A stretch of DNA of 64,000 bases. Source: Methylobacterium sp. WL1 (GTDB taxonomy: Bacteria > Pseudomonadota > Alphaproteobacteria > Rhizobiales > Beijerinckiaceae). Below, piece by piece: positions 30,533 through 40,074 of the stretch (positions are counted from its first letter, which is position 1; the number at the start of each line of letters is the position of its first letter). The notes beneath the pieces are model-generated. The model saw only the letters and a list, made by a program, of their open reading frames with translations, was not told where the DNA came from and ran no database searches. Made by a program: the position numbers and the translations under genes. The stretch lies in contig NZ_CP042823.1 in assembly GCF_008000895.1 (NCBI RefSeq), positions 2,483,001 through 2,547,000 of the forward strand, read 5' to 3'.

Positions 30533-30625
30533 GGTTTCCGATCATGGGCCCTCACGCCCCGACCGCGTTGCGCCGGGCCGCGCGAGGGACCAGAACGGGC
30601 CAGCCCCCGATCCGGAGAGAGCCGA

Positions 30626-33247
30626 ATGCGCACCGAGACGCCGCCGCTGATCCGCCTGGAGGAATACCGGCCGAGCGACTATCTGATCGACCGCGTCGAC
30701 CTCGATATCCGTCTCGATCCGCACGCCACGCGGATCGACGCGACCCTGGCCCTGCGTCCGAACCCCGGCGGCCGCGCGGGCGCGCCGCTTCATCTCGACG
30801 GTGACGACCTCCGGCTGGTCTCGGTCACCCTCGACGGTACGGCGCTCGCAGGGGATGCCTACACGGCCACGCCATCGGGCTTCGGCCTGCACGCACCGCC
30901 CGGGCAGCCATTTACCTTACGCCTCGTCACCGAGATCGACCCGACCGCCAACACCAAGCTGATGGGCCTCTACCGGTCGAACGGGGTCTACTGCACCCAG
31001 TGCGAGGCCGACGGCTTCCGGCGGATCACATACTTCCTCGACCGCCCCGACGTCATGGCGGTCTACACCACTCGGATCGAGGCGGACCGGGCCGAGGCTC
31101 CGGTTCTGCTCGGCAACGGCAACCTCGTCGAATCCGGTTCCGCCGGGACCGATCGGCATTTTGCGATCTGGCACGACCCGCACCCGAAGCCCGCCTACCT
31201 GTTCGCCCTGGTCGGCGGCCGGCTCGGCCAGGTCGAGACGCGCTTCACCACGATGGAGGGGCGCGCCGTCACCTGCGCGGTCTACGTCGAGCCCGGCAAG
31301 GAGGACCGCGCCGGCTACGCCCTCGACGCGGTGGTCCGCTCGATGCGCTGGGACGAGACCGCCTTCGGCCGTCCCTACGACCTCGACGTGTTCAACGTCG
31401 TCGCGGTGTCCGACTTCAACATGGGCGCCATGGAGAACAAGGGCCTCAACATCTTCAACGACAAGTACGTTCTAGCGAGTCCGGAGACCGCCACCGACGG
31501 GGATTACGCGGCGATCGAGGCGATCATCGCCCACGAGTATTTCCACAATTGGTCGGGCAACCGGGTCACGTGCCGGGACTGGTTCCAGCTCTGCCTCAAG
31601 GAGGGGCTGACGGTCTTCCGCGACCAGGAATTCTCCTCCGACATGCGCTCCCGGCCGGTCCACCGGATCGCCGAGGTCCGGTCCCTGCGGGCGCGGCAGT
31701 TCCCCGAGGATGCCGGCCCCCTCCGCCACCCCGTGCGGCCGCGCGCCTATGCCGAGATCAACAACTTCTACACGGCGACCGTCTACGACAAGGGCGCCGA
31801 GATCGTCCGGATGCTGCGCACGCTGATCGGCGCAGACGCGTTCCGGGCCGGCATGGACCGCTACTTTGCCGATAATGACGGCCGCGCCGCCACCGTCGAG
31901 GACTTCTTGGCCGCCTTCGCGGCCGTGACGGGCCGCGACCTCTCGGCCTTCGCCCGCTGGTACGAGCGGCCGGGAACGCCGCGCCTGACGGCGACCATGG
32001 CGTACGATCCGGCTGCGTCCCGCTGCACCCTGCGGTTCACCCAGAGCCTGCCCGGCGAGGGCGGCCGGGACACGCCGCCGCTGGTGATCCCGGTGGCGCT
32101 CGGGCTGGTCGGCGCCGCGGGACCGCTTTCGGGCGCGACCTGCCCGGATGTGCGAGACGGCATCTTCGTCCTCGACGAGACAGAGGCCGAGATCGTGTTC
32201 GACGGGGTCACCGAGGAACCCGTGCCGTCGCTGATGCGCGACTTCTCGGCCCCGGTGCGCCTGGATTTCGCGCTGACCGACGCCCAGCGCTTGCGCCTGC
32301 TCGCGCAGGACAACGATCCGTTCAACCGCTGGCAGGCGGCGCAGGACGTCGCCCTCCGACTCATCCTCAACCCCGATCCTGCCCGGGCCGACGCGTTCGC
32401 GGAGGCGCTCGGGCGCTTCCTGGACGGCGAGGCGCTGTCCGACCCTGCTTTCGCAGCCCTGGTTCTGGCCCTGCCGAGCGAGGGCGAGGCCGCGGACGCG
32501 CTGCTGTCGGACGTCGATCCCGATGCGATCCACGGGGCCCGGTTCTCGCTGCGGGCGCATCTCGGCCAAGTTCTGCGACCGCGCCTGGAGCGGCTCGACG
32601 CCGCCCTCGCGGCAGCCGACGACGCGGCGTACAGCCCGGACGCAGCGTCGGCCGGGCGCCGGTCCCTGCGCAACGCCGCCCTCGACCTGATCGCGGCGGG
32701 CGACCCCGAGACCGGGGCATCGCGCGCCGCGGACCGTCTGGCGCGCGCCACCAACATGACCGACCGGTTGGCAGCGCTCGGGATCCTGGCGCTGATCCCC
32801 GGTCAGGCCCGGGAGGGCGCGCTGGCGGGCTTCGCGGAGCGCTTCGCCGACGAGCCGCTCGTCCTCGATAAGTGGTTCGCCATCCAGGCTCAGATCCCCG
32901 AATCCGGGACCTTGGAACGAATCGCCCGGCTGAAGTCCCATCCGGCCTTCACCATGATCAACCCGAATCGGGTGCGTGCCGTGGTGGGAAGCTTCGCCTT
33001 CGGCAACCCGACTCAGTTCGCTCGGGCCGATGGCGCCGGTTTTTCGCTCGTCGCCGATACGGTCGCGGCCCTCGATTCGGCCAACCCACAGGTTGCTGCG
33101 CGGCTCCTGACGGCCTTCGGATCCTGGCGTCGGCTGGAAAAATCGCGGGCTGCCAAAGCCGGCGAAATGCTTAATCGGATCAAGGCCATCCCGGGCCTCT
33201 CGCGGGACTCCGCGGACATCGTCGCGCGCACCCTCGGAGGCGGCTAA
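30626..33247 (+). CDS. pepN: Aminopeptidase N (M1 family)
   Basis: PepN is a zinc metallopeptidase that removes N-terminal residues from peptides in the cytosol. The 873-aa protein has the exopeptidase motif GAMEN at 267-271 and the zinc site H303-E304-x-x-H307 with E326 in LKEGLTVF, all at normal spacing. The C-terminal helical domain is complete. A GGAGAG element precedes the ATG at 30626. It is about 90 bp after the ars operon MFS gene on the same strand but is functionally unrelated. Confidence 0.96.
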   Translation: MRTETPPLIRLEEYRPSDYLIDRVDLDIRLDPHATRIDATLALRPNPGGRAGAPLHLDGDDLRLVSVTLDGTALAGDAYTATPSGFGLHAPPGQPFTLRLVTEIDPTANTKLMGLYRSNGVYCTQCEADGFRRITYFLDRPDVMAVYTTRIEADRAEAPVLLGNGNLVESGSAGTDRHFAIWHDPHPKPAYLFALVGGRLGQVETRFTTMEGRAVTCAVYVEPGKEDRAGYALDAVVRSMRWDETAFGRPYDLDVFNVVAVSDFNMGAMENKGLNIFNDKYVLASPETATDGDYAAIEAIIAHEYFHNWSGNRVTCRDWFQLCLKEGLTVFRDQEFSSDMRSRPVHRIAEVRSLRARQFPEDAGPLRHPVRPRAYAEINNFYTATVYDKGAEIVRMLRTLIGADAFRAGMDRYFADNDGRAATVEDFLAAFAAVTGRDLSAFARWYERPGTPRLTATMAYDPAASRCTLRFTQSLPGEGGRDTPPLVIPVALGLVGAAGPLSGATCPDVRDGIFVLDETEAEIVFDGVTEEPVPSLMRDFSAPVRLDFALTDAQRLRLLAQDNDPFNRWQAAQDVALRLILNPDPARADAFAEALGRFLDGEALSDPAFAALVLALPSEGEAADALLSDVDPDAIHGARFSLRAHLGQVLRPRLERLDAALAAADDAAYSPDAASAGRRSLRNAALDLIAAGDPETGASRAADRLARATNMTDRLAALGILALIPGQAREGALAGFAERFADEPLVLDKWFAIQAQIPESGTLERIARLKSHPAFTMINPNRVRAVVGSFAFGNPTQFARADGAGFSLVADTVAALDSANPQVAARLLTAFGSWRRLEKSRAAKAGEMLNRIKAIPGLSRDSADIVARTLGGG

Positions 33248-33426
33248 GATACTGAACTTGCGGTAGAAAACGATTCTCTGGCCGAGTCCGAACCCAGGGG
33301 GTGCGTCAAGGCCGAATGGTAAAAAATCCGTGGACAAGCGCCCCTCGAAGATGGTTGTATTCAATCAGATTCGGGGCGCGCGAGACGCCGCGGACGGATC
33401 GCAGTTCCCAAGGGTGAGGTTCGGCC

Positions 33427-35757
33427 ATGCCGGAGGCGGCTTCCGCTTCCTTCTCCGCGCGTGCGGAATCGAGTCTTGCCGTTTCCTGGCCGATGCGCGT
33501 CCAGGATCCGCGGCTCGGTCTGGTCGAGCGGTGGCTGCGCTACGCCGTGCCGGGCATCCTGGCGGTGTTCCTCGCTTGCCTGATCGGCCTTGCGGCACTC
33601 CACATCCAGGGCCAGAAGGCCGAGATCCTGGCCGGCGCCAAGGCCGAGGTCGAGGGTTTCGCTCGGCTGGCCGCCCGGGCGATCACGTCGGCCGGTGGCC
33701 GGGCGGGCGATCTGCGTGCGCTGTTGCCGGAGAGCGAGCGGCACCCGGGGCGCCGCCTGCTGCTGCTTCGGCCCGATGCCCGCATCGCCGCCGCCCACCC
33801 GCCGCTGCCCGCCAGCTCGACGACCCTGGCCGAGGTGCTCGGTGAGAGCGAGCCGCTCTCGGGCCTGGGCGAGCGCGCCGGTGCCATGGCCCTCGACCTA
33901 CCCGGCGGCGAGAGCGTGCTGGCGGCCATCCACAGCCTGCCCGACGGGGCCGGTCAGGTCGCCGTACTTCAGCCGATCGAGCCGCTGATGCGCGGCTGGA
34001 GCGCCCGGGCCCGGGACCAGATCGTCCTGGTCGCCGCCGCGATCCTGGTGATCGTCGGTGTGGGCCTCGCCTATGGGTTGCAGAGCCGGCAGGCGACCCG
34101 CGCCGACCGTGCCCGCGAACAGATCCGCGGCCGCCTGGAGACCGCCCTGCGCCGCGGCGCCTGCGGGCTGTGGGACTGGGACATCGCCCGGGGCCGGATC
34201 TACTGGTCGGATTCCATGTACGCCCTGCTCGGCTACCAGCGGCAGCACGAATATCTCTCCTTCGGGGCCGTGAACGCCCTGGTCCATCCCGACGACGGCG
34301 ACCTCTACAGCCTGGCCCGTGGCCTCGCCGCCAACCAGACCTGCGTCGATCATGCCTTCCGGATGCGCGGGGCCGACGGCGCCTATGTCTGGCTGCGCGC
34401 CCGGGCCGAAGTGATGCCGGATGCCACTGATGGTGGCCGCCACCTCGTCGGCATCGCCACCGACATCACCGAGCAGCGGGCGTTGGAGGAGACCAACGCG
34501 GCCTCCGACATGCGCCTGCGTGACGCCGTCGAGGCGATCTCGGAAGCCTTCGTGCTCTGGGATACCGGCAACCGCCTCGTCCTGTGCAATTCGAAGTTCC
34601 GCCACCTCCACGCCCTCAGCCCCGAGGACGCGCAATCGGGCCGGAGCTACATCGATGTGATGGGCCGGGGTGTGCTGCCCCAGGTCCGACGCGAATCCCC
34701 CGAGTCCAACCTGGCGCTTACCGGGCTAGCGGCCCGGACCTTCGAGGCCGAGCTGACCGACGGCCGCTGGCTGCAGATCAGCGAACGCCGGACCAAGGAC
34801 GGCGGCTATGTCTCGGTCGGCACCGACATCACCAGCCTGAAGCGCCATCAGGAGCAGCTTCAGGCCTCGGAGCGCGAACTGATCGAGACCGTCAAGGACC
34901 TCAAACGCTCCCGCCGTACCCTCGAACTCCAGACCCAGCAGCTCGCCGATCTGGCCGAGCGCTACCTCGACCAGAAGGCCGCGGCCGAGGCCGCCAGCCA
35001 GGCCAAGTCCGAGTTCCTGGCCAACATGAGCCACGAGCTGCGCACCCCGCTCAACGCGATCATCGGCTTCGCCGACGTTATGGAGAACGCGGTTCTCGGA
35101 CCTCTCGGCACCCCTCGCTACACCGAGTATTGCCGCGACATCCGCGAGAGCGGCTCGCACCTGCTTTCGATGATCGACGACATCCTCAACATGGCCCGGC
35201 TCGAGGCGCGGCGGGTGCGGCTGAACCCGCGGACGATTCCCGCCGATGCCGCCGTCGCATCGGTTCTCGGCCTCGTCGAGGCGGCCGCCCGGGAAAAGGG
35301 GATCGCGGTCGGCATCGACGTGCAGCCCGGGATCGAGCTGCTGGCCGATCCGAGTGCGATGCAGCAGATCCTGGCCAACCTCGTGCAGAACGCCGTGAAG
35401 TTCACACCGGCCGGGGGCCGCATTGCGGTGCGCGTCCGCCGCGCGGGGGCCAGCACTCACCTGTTCGTCGAGGATAGCGGCATCGGGATCCCGCGCGCCG
35501 ACCTCGCCCGCCTCGGCCGGCCATTCACCCAGGTCGAGGCGCAGATGACCCGCAGCCACAAGGGCTCGGGGCTGGGGCTGGCGATCACCCGCTCCATGGT
35601 CGAGCTGCACGGCGGCTCCCTGCGGATCCGCTCCGAGGAGACGGTCGGCACTGTCGTCCTGGTGCGCCTGCCAGCCCCGGCCCCCGAGCAGACGGACCGC
35701 CTCGGCCGCGCTGTCGCCGCACCCCGGAATGACGGTCGCAAGTCGGCCGCTGCCTGA
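33427..35757 (+). CDS. Membrane PAS-domain sensor histidine kinase, PleC-like
   Basis: The 776-aa protein has membrane segments at about 40-60 and 198-218 enclosing a periplasmic or sensory domain, PAS domains at about 238-350 and 365-475, a coiled coil, then the kinase core. The phospho-acceptor is H536 in [19 protein letters not shown]. The ATPase domain has [17 protein letters not shown] and GSGLGLAI. The dimerisation helices resemble the PleC/DivJ/PdhS group that controls DivK and asymmetric division in alphaproteobacteria; that link is inferred. No response regulator is adjacent. The ATG at 33427 has GGTGAGG upstream. Confidence 0.88.
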   Translation: MPEAASASFSARAESSLAVSWPMRVQDPRLGLVERWLRYAVPGILAVFLACLIGLAALHIQGQKAEILAGAKAEVEGFARLAARAITSAGGRAGDLRALLPESERHPGRRLLLLRPDARIAAAHPPLPASSTTLAEVLGESEPLSGLGERAGAMALDLPGGESVLAAIHSLPDGAGQVAVLQPIEPLMRGWSARARDQIVLVAAAILVIVGVGLAYGLQSRQATRADRAREQIRGRLETALRRGACGLWDWDIARGRIYWSDSMYALLGYQRQHEYLSFGAVNALVHPDDGDLYSLARGLAANQTCVDHAFRMRGADGAYVWLRARAEVMPDATDGGRHLVGIATDITEQRALEETNAASDMRLRDAVEAISEAFVLWDTGNRLVLCNSKFRHLHALSPEDAQSGRSYIDVMGRGVLPQVRRESPESNLALTGLAARTFEAELTDGRWLQISERRTKDGGYVSVGTDITSLKRHQEQLQASERELIETVKDLKRSRRTLELQTQQLADLAERYLDQKAAAEAASQAKSEFLANMSHELRTPLNAIIGFADVMENAVLGPLGTPRYTEYCRDIRESGSHLLSMIDDILNMARLEARRVRLNPRTIPADAAVASVLGLVEAAAREKGIAVGIDVQPGIELLADPSAMQQILANLVQNAVKFTPAGGRIAVRVRRAGASTHLFVEDSGIGIPRADLARLGRPFTQVEAQMTRSHKGSGLGLAITRSMVELHGGSLRIRSEETVGTVVLVRLPAPAPEQTDRLGRAVAAPRNDGRKSAAA

Positions 35758-35770
35758 GCCGGCCGGCGCG

Positions 35771-36023
35771 TCACCGGCTCGTGTCGAGGCCGCCCATCCG
35801 CGCCAGCCGACCCTGCTCGACCTGCCAGCGGGCATCGGCCACGGCGCGTGTGAGGCGTCGGATCCGCCAGCGGCGATAGGGCGAGAGGTATCCCCATCCG
35901 CCGAGTCCGGCCTCGTGACGGCGCAGGCGTCGCAGCAGGTCCGGCAGCAGCGCCGAGGCCGCGTCGGCGGTGGCGATCTCGATGGCGCAGCTCGGCCCGG
36001 AACTCCGCCTTCCAATCCTCCAT
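35771..36023 (-). pseudogene. Small conserved-looking gene broken by a one-base frameshift
   Basis: From an ATG at 36023, with GGAGAAG seven bases upstream, the reading is MEDWKAEFRAELRH. The natural continuation EIATADAASALLPDLLRRLR, then GWGYLSPYRRWRIRRLTRAV and an end at LARMGGLDTSR, lies one base out of frame. The likely shift is at CATCGAGATC near 35981. The joined product would be about 83 aa, basic and helical, of unknown function. Either a true frameshift or a sequencing error could explain this. It lies convergent to the histidine kinase gene. Confidence 0.5.
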
Positions 36024-36196
36024 GGCGACTTCTCCGTGCCGACCCGAACCTATGCGGCGAACCGTCGTCGGTCGCCGGCCGGTGGGCCCGGGGCTCGCCC
36101 GCGACACGGAATCGCCCCCACAGAACGCGTGTCGCGATCCGGCGTTTCCCTCGCAAAGGATCCGCTTTCCGGATCGAACTTCGGGAGCCATCAACG

Positions 36197-36481
36197 ATGC
36201 GTTCAAGGACTACGCTTCGCCTCATCCTCTCCGCCCTGCTCGGTCTGGCGACTGCGCCGGCTCTGGCCCAGAGCGTCGGCTACGCCACCGGCTTTCCGGG
36301 TAAGGACCCGGCCGGCGACGAGGAGATCGGTTGGGGGCCGGCCTACCGGCCCGAGACCAGCTTCGCCCAGCCCGGCACGCCGCCAACGCCCGGTCAGATC
36401 GCGGGACGGGCCTATCGAGCCCGAACCGGGCACGGCGTCTACGACCAGGTCCAGGGTGAGGGTCCATACCGCAGCCGGTAG
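36197..36481 (+). CDS. Small exported protein of unknown function
   Basis: The 94-aa product starts with a clear signal peptide, MRSRTTLRLILSALLGLATA, ending at a likely cleavage site ALA-QS. The mature part of about 69 residues is Gly/Pro-rich (ATGFPGKDPAGDEEIGWGPA) with no recognised domain. GGGAG lies 9 bases before the ATG. It is probably periplasmic. No function can be proposed. Confidence 0.6.
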   Translation: MRSRTTLRLILSALLGLATAPALAQSVGYATGFPGKDPAGDEEIGWGPAYRPETSFAQPGTPPTPGQIAGRAYRARTGHGVYDQVQGEGPYRSR

Positions 36482-36537
36482 GGCATCGTCCCGAAGCGCC
36501 CGGCGTCCGATAGATGACGCCGCATATGGCGTGAACG

Positions 36538-37683
36538 TCAGCGCCGCCGCAACGCTCTCTTGGCTGCGGCGCGCGCCTCGTGCTCGAACCGGGCCAGCCG
36601 CAGGCGCCGCTCAAGGGATAGGGTCCGATCCCCCGGCGGCAGGGCGATGAGTTCGGCCACCTGCGTGCGCTCGCGGTAGAGGTCTTCGAGGGCCGAGCCA
36701 TCGAGCGTCGCCGAGTCGAGCCTGTCGGCGAAGCCGGTCTCGTGGCAGACGCGCACGATGTCTGCCTCCAGCAGCAGGCCGGGGGCATGGTTGCGCAGAT
36801 CCTCGTCGTAGGCTGTCTTGAGCAGCGTCGCGGTGCCACCGGAGACCAAGGCGAGGCTGACCGCGATCGGCCGGCCATCGAGCGTCAACGCATCCGCCCG
36901 GACCGCGACCGGGCCGGACACATCGGTGAACAGGGCGCGGGCGAGCGTCTCGGTCTCGGGCCGGCAGGCCATGGCGGTCCCGGCCTCGCCCTTCCAGCCC
37001 CGGCGTTCGAGGGCGAGGAACGCCGCGACCAACGCGGCGAGATCCGGGCCATGCGTGGCGCTCACATGCGCGAGGCTACCGATCTCGCCGAGCCGACGGG
37101 CGCGGCGACGCAGATCCTTGAACCGAGAGCGGTTCGGGTGCCCGGCCAGGAAGGCGGTGTGGTCCTCCCGGCACTCCATCACCGGGCGCTCGAACGCCGC
37201 CACCGTGCCGATGGCCCAACCGCGCGCGCGCATGGCCGCGAGCATCTCCGGGATCACTCCGTCCTGCACCGGCAGGAGCGGCCAGCGCCAGGCCCGGCCG
37301 CCGGACGCCTGATCCAGGCCGGTGACCAGGGCCGCGACGGTCGCGGCGCGCTCGGGTCCGTCGATCACCAGGGGCGTCGTGGCCGTCACCAGCGGTGACA
37401 GGAACGGCCGTGCGACCCGGCCACCGAGGCCGGTGAGGTCGCGCCGGAACGCGAACGGCAGGAGCGCGGACAGGCGATCCCCGCGGTGAACCGTGACGAA
37501 GCTCACAGCCGCCGGAAGCATCCCGGCGGCTTGGTGCGCGGCGATCGTTTGGCGTGCGTAATGCGGGTGGGGCGTGGCGCTCGCGGCGAACAGCGCGTCC
37601 CACGCCTCTGGCTCCGGTGCCGCGCCGACCGAGACCGACAGGTCGGACGCTCTCACACGCGCGGCGGCCGCGTGGACAATCAT
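36538..37683 (-). CDS. GNAT/FemAB-like acyltransferase (BcsL/CelD type) in polysaccharide locus
   Basis: The 381-aa protein begins MIVHAAAARVRASDLSVSVG and has the duplicated GNAT-like layout of the Acetyltransf_6 family. This includes NRSRFKDLRRRARRLGEIGS and, further on, a conserved SGGTATLLKTAYDEDLRNHAPG segment. Such proteins are found with cellulose, exopolysaccharide or sugar-modification genes and probably transfer acyl groups to polymer precursors. Its ATG overlaps the stop of the flippase gene as ATGA, so the two are made together. The exact substrate is unknown. Confidence 0.72.
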   Translation of the reverse strand: MIVHAAAARVRASDLSVSVGAAPEPEAWDALFAASATPHPHYARQTIAAHQAAGMLPAAVSFVTVHRGDRLSALLPFAFRRDLTGLGGRVARPFLSPLVTATTPLVIDGPERAATVAALVTGLDQASGGRAWRWPLLPVQDGVIPEMLAAMRARGWAIGTVAAFERPVMECREDHTAFLAGHPNRSRFKDLRRRARRLGEIGSLAHVSATHGPDLAALVAAFLALERRGWKGEAGTAMACRPETETLARALFTDVSGPVAVRADALTLDGRPIAVSLALVSGGTATLLKTAYDEDLRNHAPGLLLEADIVRVCHETGFADRLDSATLDGSALEDLYRERTQVAELIALPPGDRTLSLERRLRLARFEHEARAAAKRALRRR

Positions 37684-39035
37684 CGCGTCGCTCCTGTGGA
37701 CCAGATCGGGGTCGGCAGCCCGTGCAGGCGTCCCGCGGCGGCGGCCAGCAGCATGGCGCGGGCGATCGTCGCCAGCGCCACTGCGAGCGCGGCGCCCAGG
37801 GTTCCAAAGGGCGGAATCAGGGCCAAGCACAGGAGCGCGGCGGCAACCAGCATGGCGGCGGTGATGCCGGCACAGAGGCGCTCCCCGCCCAGCATGGTCA
37901 GCAGGTCCTCGCCGGGGCCGAACAAGCTGGCGGCGACGCTCCCGGCCACCAGCACGGCCAGGATCGGGACGCTGGAGCCGAGGCCGGGGCCGAACATCGC
38001 CAGTAGGAGGGGGCTTGCGACCACGATCCCGGCCCCGACCAGCAGGGTGGCGGCGGCGGTCAGCCGGCCCTGGCGGCGGACGAGGTCGGCGAGCAGCGGG
38101 CGGTCGGCCTGGGCATGGGCGGCACTGTAGCGCTGAAGCGTCGCCGCGCTGGCGGCGAAGTGCACGAACACTACGAATTGCTGGATCCGGGTCGCCGCGA
38201 AGTAAAGGCCGAGCTCGGCCGGGCTTACCAGGGCGCCGAGCACGATCACGTCGACGAAGGTGAAGCCGGCATTGGCCAGGTCGATCCCGGCGATCGGCAG
38301 GCTCGTGCCGAGCCAAGTCCGCCAATGATAGCGATGCGGCCCGGCCGGCAGGTCCGCCCGCAGGCGCGCCACGAGCAGGGCGGCCTGAAGCGCGGTGGCG
38401 ATCGCGGCCGCGACCAGCATGCAGGCCATCGCGACTTCGGCCCGGGGCGGGGCTCCGAGCAGGACGGCGCCGACCATGCAGGCCATCATCAGGCTCTGGC
38501 GCAGCAGGTAGGGCGGCGCGATCGCGAGCCCGACCCAGTTCTGGCTTCGCGCCACCCCTTCGAGGTAATCCTGGAGGGCGAAGAGCGGCATCACGCACAA
38601 AGCCACCGCGATTGGCGCGCGGTATGCCGATGCGAACAAGCTCGGCTCCAGCCACAGCAGGGCCGCGCCTAGACCGGCCACGCTGACGGCCGCCCCGCCG
38701 GTCACCAGGGCACCGGCCCGGATATAGCCGCGGGCCAGGTCGAGATCGCCCCGAGCCTGGTCGCCCGGAACGAACCGGCAGGCGCCCTGCGACAGACCGA
38801 GGGTGAGCGTGTGGCCCAGCATCGCGGTCCAGACCCACACCGACGCGAAGACCCCGTAGGCGTCCCAGCCCATCAACCGGGCGGCGAGCACCTGTGCCGC
38901 GTAGGCGAAACCGGCGGCGCCGACCCGGATTGCGAAGACCGTGAGCGCCGCCCGCCCTGGCCCGGCCCGCAGGGCGTCGAGGCGCCGAGCGGCGGCGGCG
39001 AGCAGGGGGCGGGCTGGGACGGCCGTGGCTGACAC
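37680..39035 (-). CDS. Polysaccharide flippase-like membrane protein (Wzx/MATE superfamily)
   Basis: The 451-aa protein has 12 or so hydrophobic segments and the pattern of the oligosaccharyl-lipid flippase group, for example AAQVLAARLMGWDAYGVFAS and DLANAGFTFVDVIVLGALVS followed by GLYFAATRIQQFVVF. It would move lipid-linked sugar units across the inner membrane. It is followed, with a 4-base overlap, by the acyltransferase gene. Together with rml genes downstream on the map it points to surface polysaccharide export. Confidence 0.8.
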   Translation of the reverse strand: MSATAVPARPLLAAAARRLDALRAGPGRAALTVFAIRVGAAGFAYAAQVLAARLMGWDAYGVFASVWVWTAMLGHTLTLGLSQGACRFVPGDQARGDLDLARGYIRAGALVTGGAAVSVAGLGAALLWLEPSLFASAYRAPIAVALCVMPLFALQDYLEGVARSQNWVGLAIAPPYLLRQSLMMACMVGAVLLGAPPRAEVAMACMLVAAAIATALQAALLVARLRADLPAGPHRYHWRTWLGTSLPIAGIDLANAGFTFVDVIVLGALVSPAELGLYFAATRIQQFVVFVHFAASAATLQRYSAAHAQADRPLLADLVRRQGRLTAAATLLVGAGIVVASPLLLAMFGPGLGSSVPILAVLVAGSVAASLFGPGEDLLTMLGGERLCAGITAAMLVAAALLCLALIPPFGTLGAALAVALATIARAMLLAAAAGRLHGLPTPIWSTGATR

Positions 39036-39225
39036 TACGCGCTCCGCACCGGGCTATTCTCGCGCATCATCCCGAAAGCGGGGTCGGCCTTCAAAGCCGG
39101 ATGATGCCCATCGATCCCGTGAAGGCGGCGCCAGGAACCTGATATCCTCGGATGCGGGATCTTCGGATCCTGTATCCAGAACGTTGTTCCAGTAACCGCC
39201 GAAGAACGGTCTCGGGATGAGGTGT

Positions 39226-40074
39226 CTAGCCCGGTGCGCGTTGCGGCTCGGTTAAGGGCGCGGGGCCGGGTGCGGTTGCCGGTTCCGGGGCGGCTTCGGT
39301 CCGGGCAAGCGAGGTGGCGATGGTCAACGCCACGTGCTCGGCCATGCAGCGCAGGCCGAGATCGTTCAGCCGGAACTGCCGGCCGAGCATGTGGCTCTCG
39401 CCCTTGTCGGTGCGGCTCGAGAGGTAGTGCAGGGCCTCGTAGCGCCGGACTAACGGCACCTGCTGCTGGTTCGCCACCGTACGGACCGCGTCGACAATCC
39501 GGTTGTAGTCGACATCCGCCGCCATGCTGGCGGTGTAGATCGGATCGACCAGAACCACGTCGATCCCGTGCGAGCGGATCCAGGTGACGGCCTCGCTCAG
39601 CGAACTGGCGAACGCGTCGGCATCGACCCGGGCGATGGCGTCGTGGGTTCCGACCTGCCAGACGACGAGGTCGGGCTCCGCCTCCGCCACCATGGTACGC
39701 AGGCGCTCGGAGGCGCCTGACGCGATCTCCCCCGGTAGGCCGCGGTGGTCGATGGTCACGTCGATCTTGGGCAAGGCCCGTTCCAGGGCGGCTTCGAGCT
39801 TGGCCGGATACGAGGCCGAGGCGCCCGGTGCTGAGCTGCCGCCGATCGCCAGGATCTTGAGGGCGCGATTCTCGCTCAGCGCGGTCCGGACCGCGCTGAG
39901 CTTGGCCATGGTGTAGAGCTGCGCGCCCGGCACCCGGCATTCCTGCGACAGGCTGGGCTGATCGCCCGGACCCGGATCGGCCGGTTGCTCCGCCGCTGCC
40001 GCCATCGGCGCCGCGAGACCAAGGATCAGGCCGGTCAGCACCCGGCGAATCCCGGAGACGCGCGTGCGCCTCAC
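39226..40074 (-). CDS. Secreted SGNH/GDSL-family hydrolase
   Basis: The 282-aa protein starts at a GTG (VRRTRVSGIRRVLTG) and has a signal peptide ending near PMAAAAEQ. Block I is LAIGGSSAPGASASYP with the likely nucleophile Ser, followed by DLVVWQVGTHDA and a C-terminal LNDLGLRCMAEH holding the catalytic Asp and His. Secreted SGNH enzymes often act as O-acetyl esterases or transferases on polysaccharides. The GTG overlaps the stop of the OpgC-like gene as GTGA, so the acyltransferase and hydrolase are coupled. Confidence 0.8.
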   Translation of the reverse strand: MRRTRVSGIRRVLTGLILGLAAPMAAAAEQPADPGPGDQPSLSQECRVPGAQLYTMAKLSAVRTALSENRALKILAIGGSSAPGASASYPAKLEAALERALPKIDVTIDHRGLPGEIASGASERLRTMVAEAEPDLVVWQVGTHDAIARVDADAFASSLSEAVTWIRSHGIDVVLVDPIYTASMAADVDYNRIVDAVRTVANQQQVPLVRRYEALHYLSSRTDKGESHMLGRQFRLNDLGLRCMAEHVALTIATSLARTEAAPEPATAPGPAPLTEPQRAPG

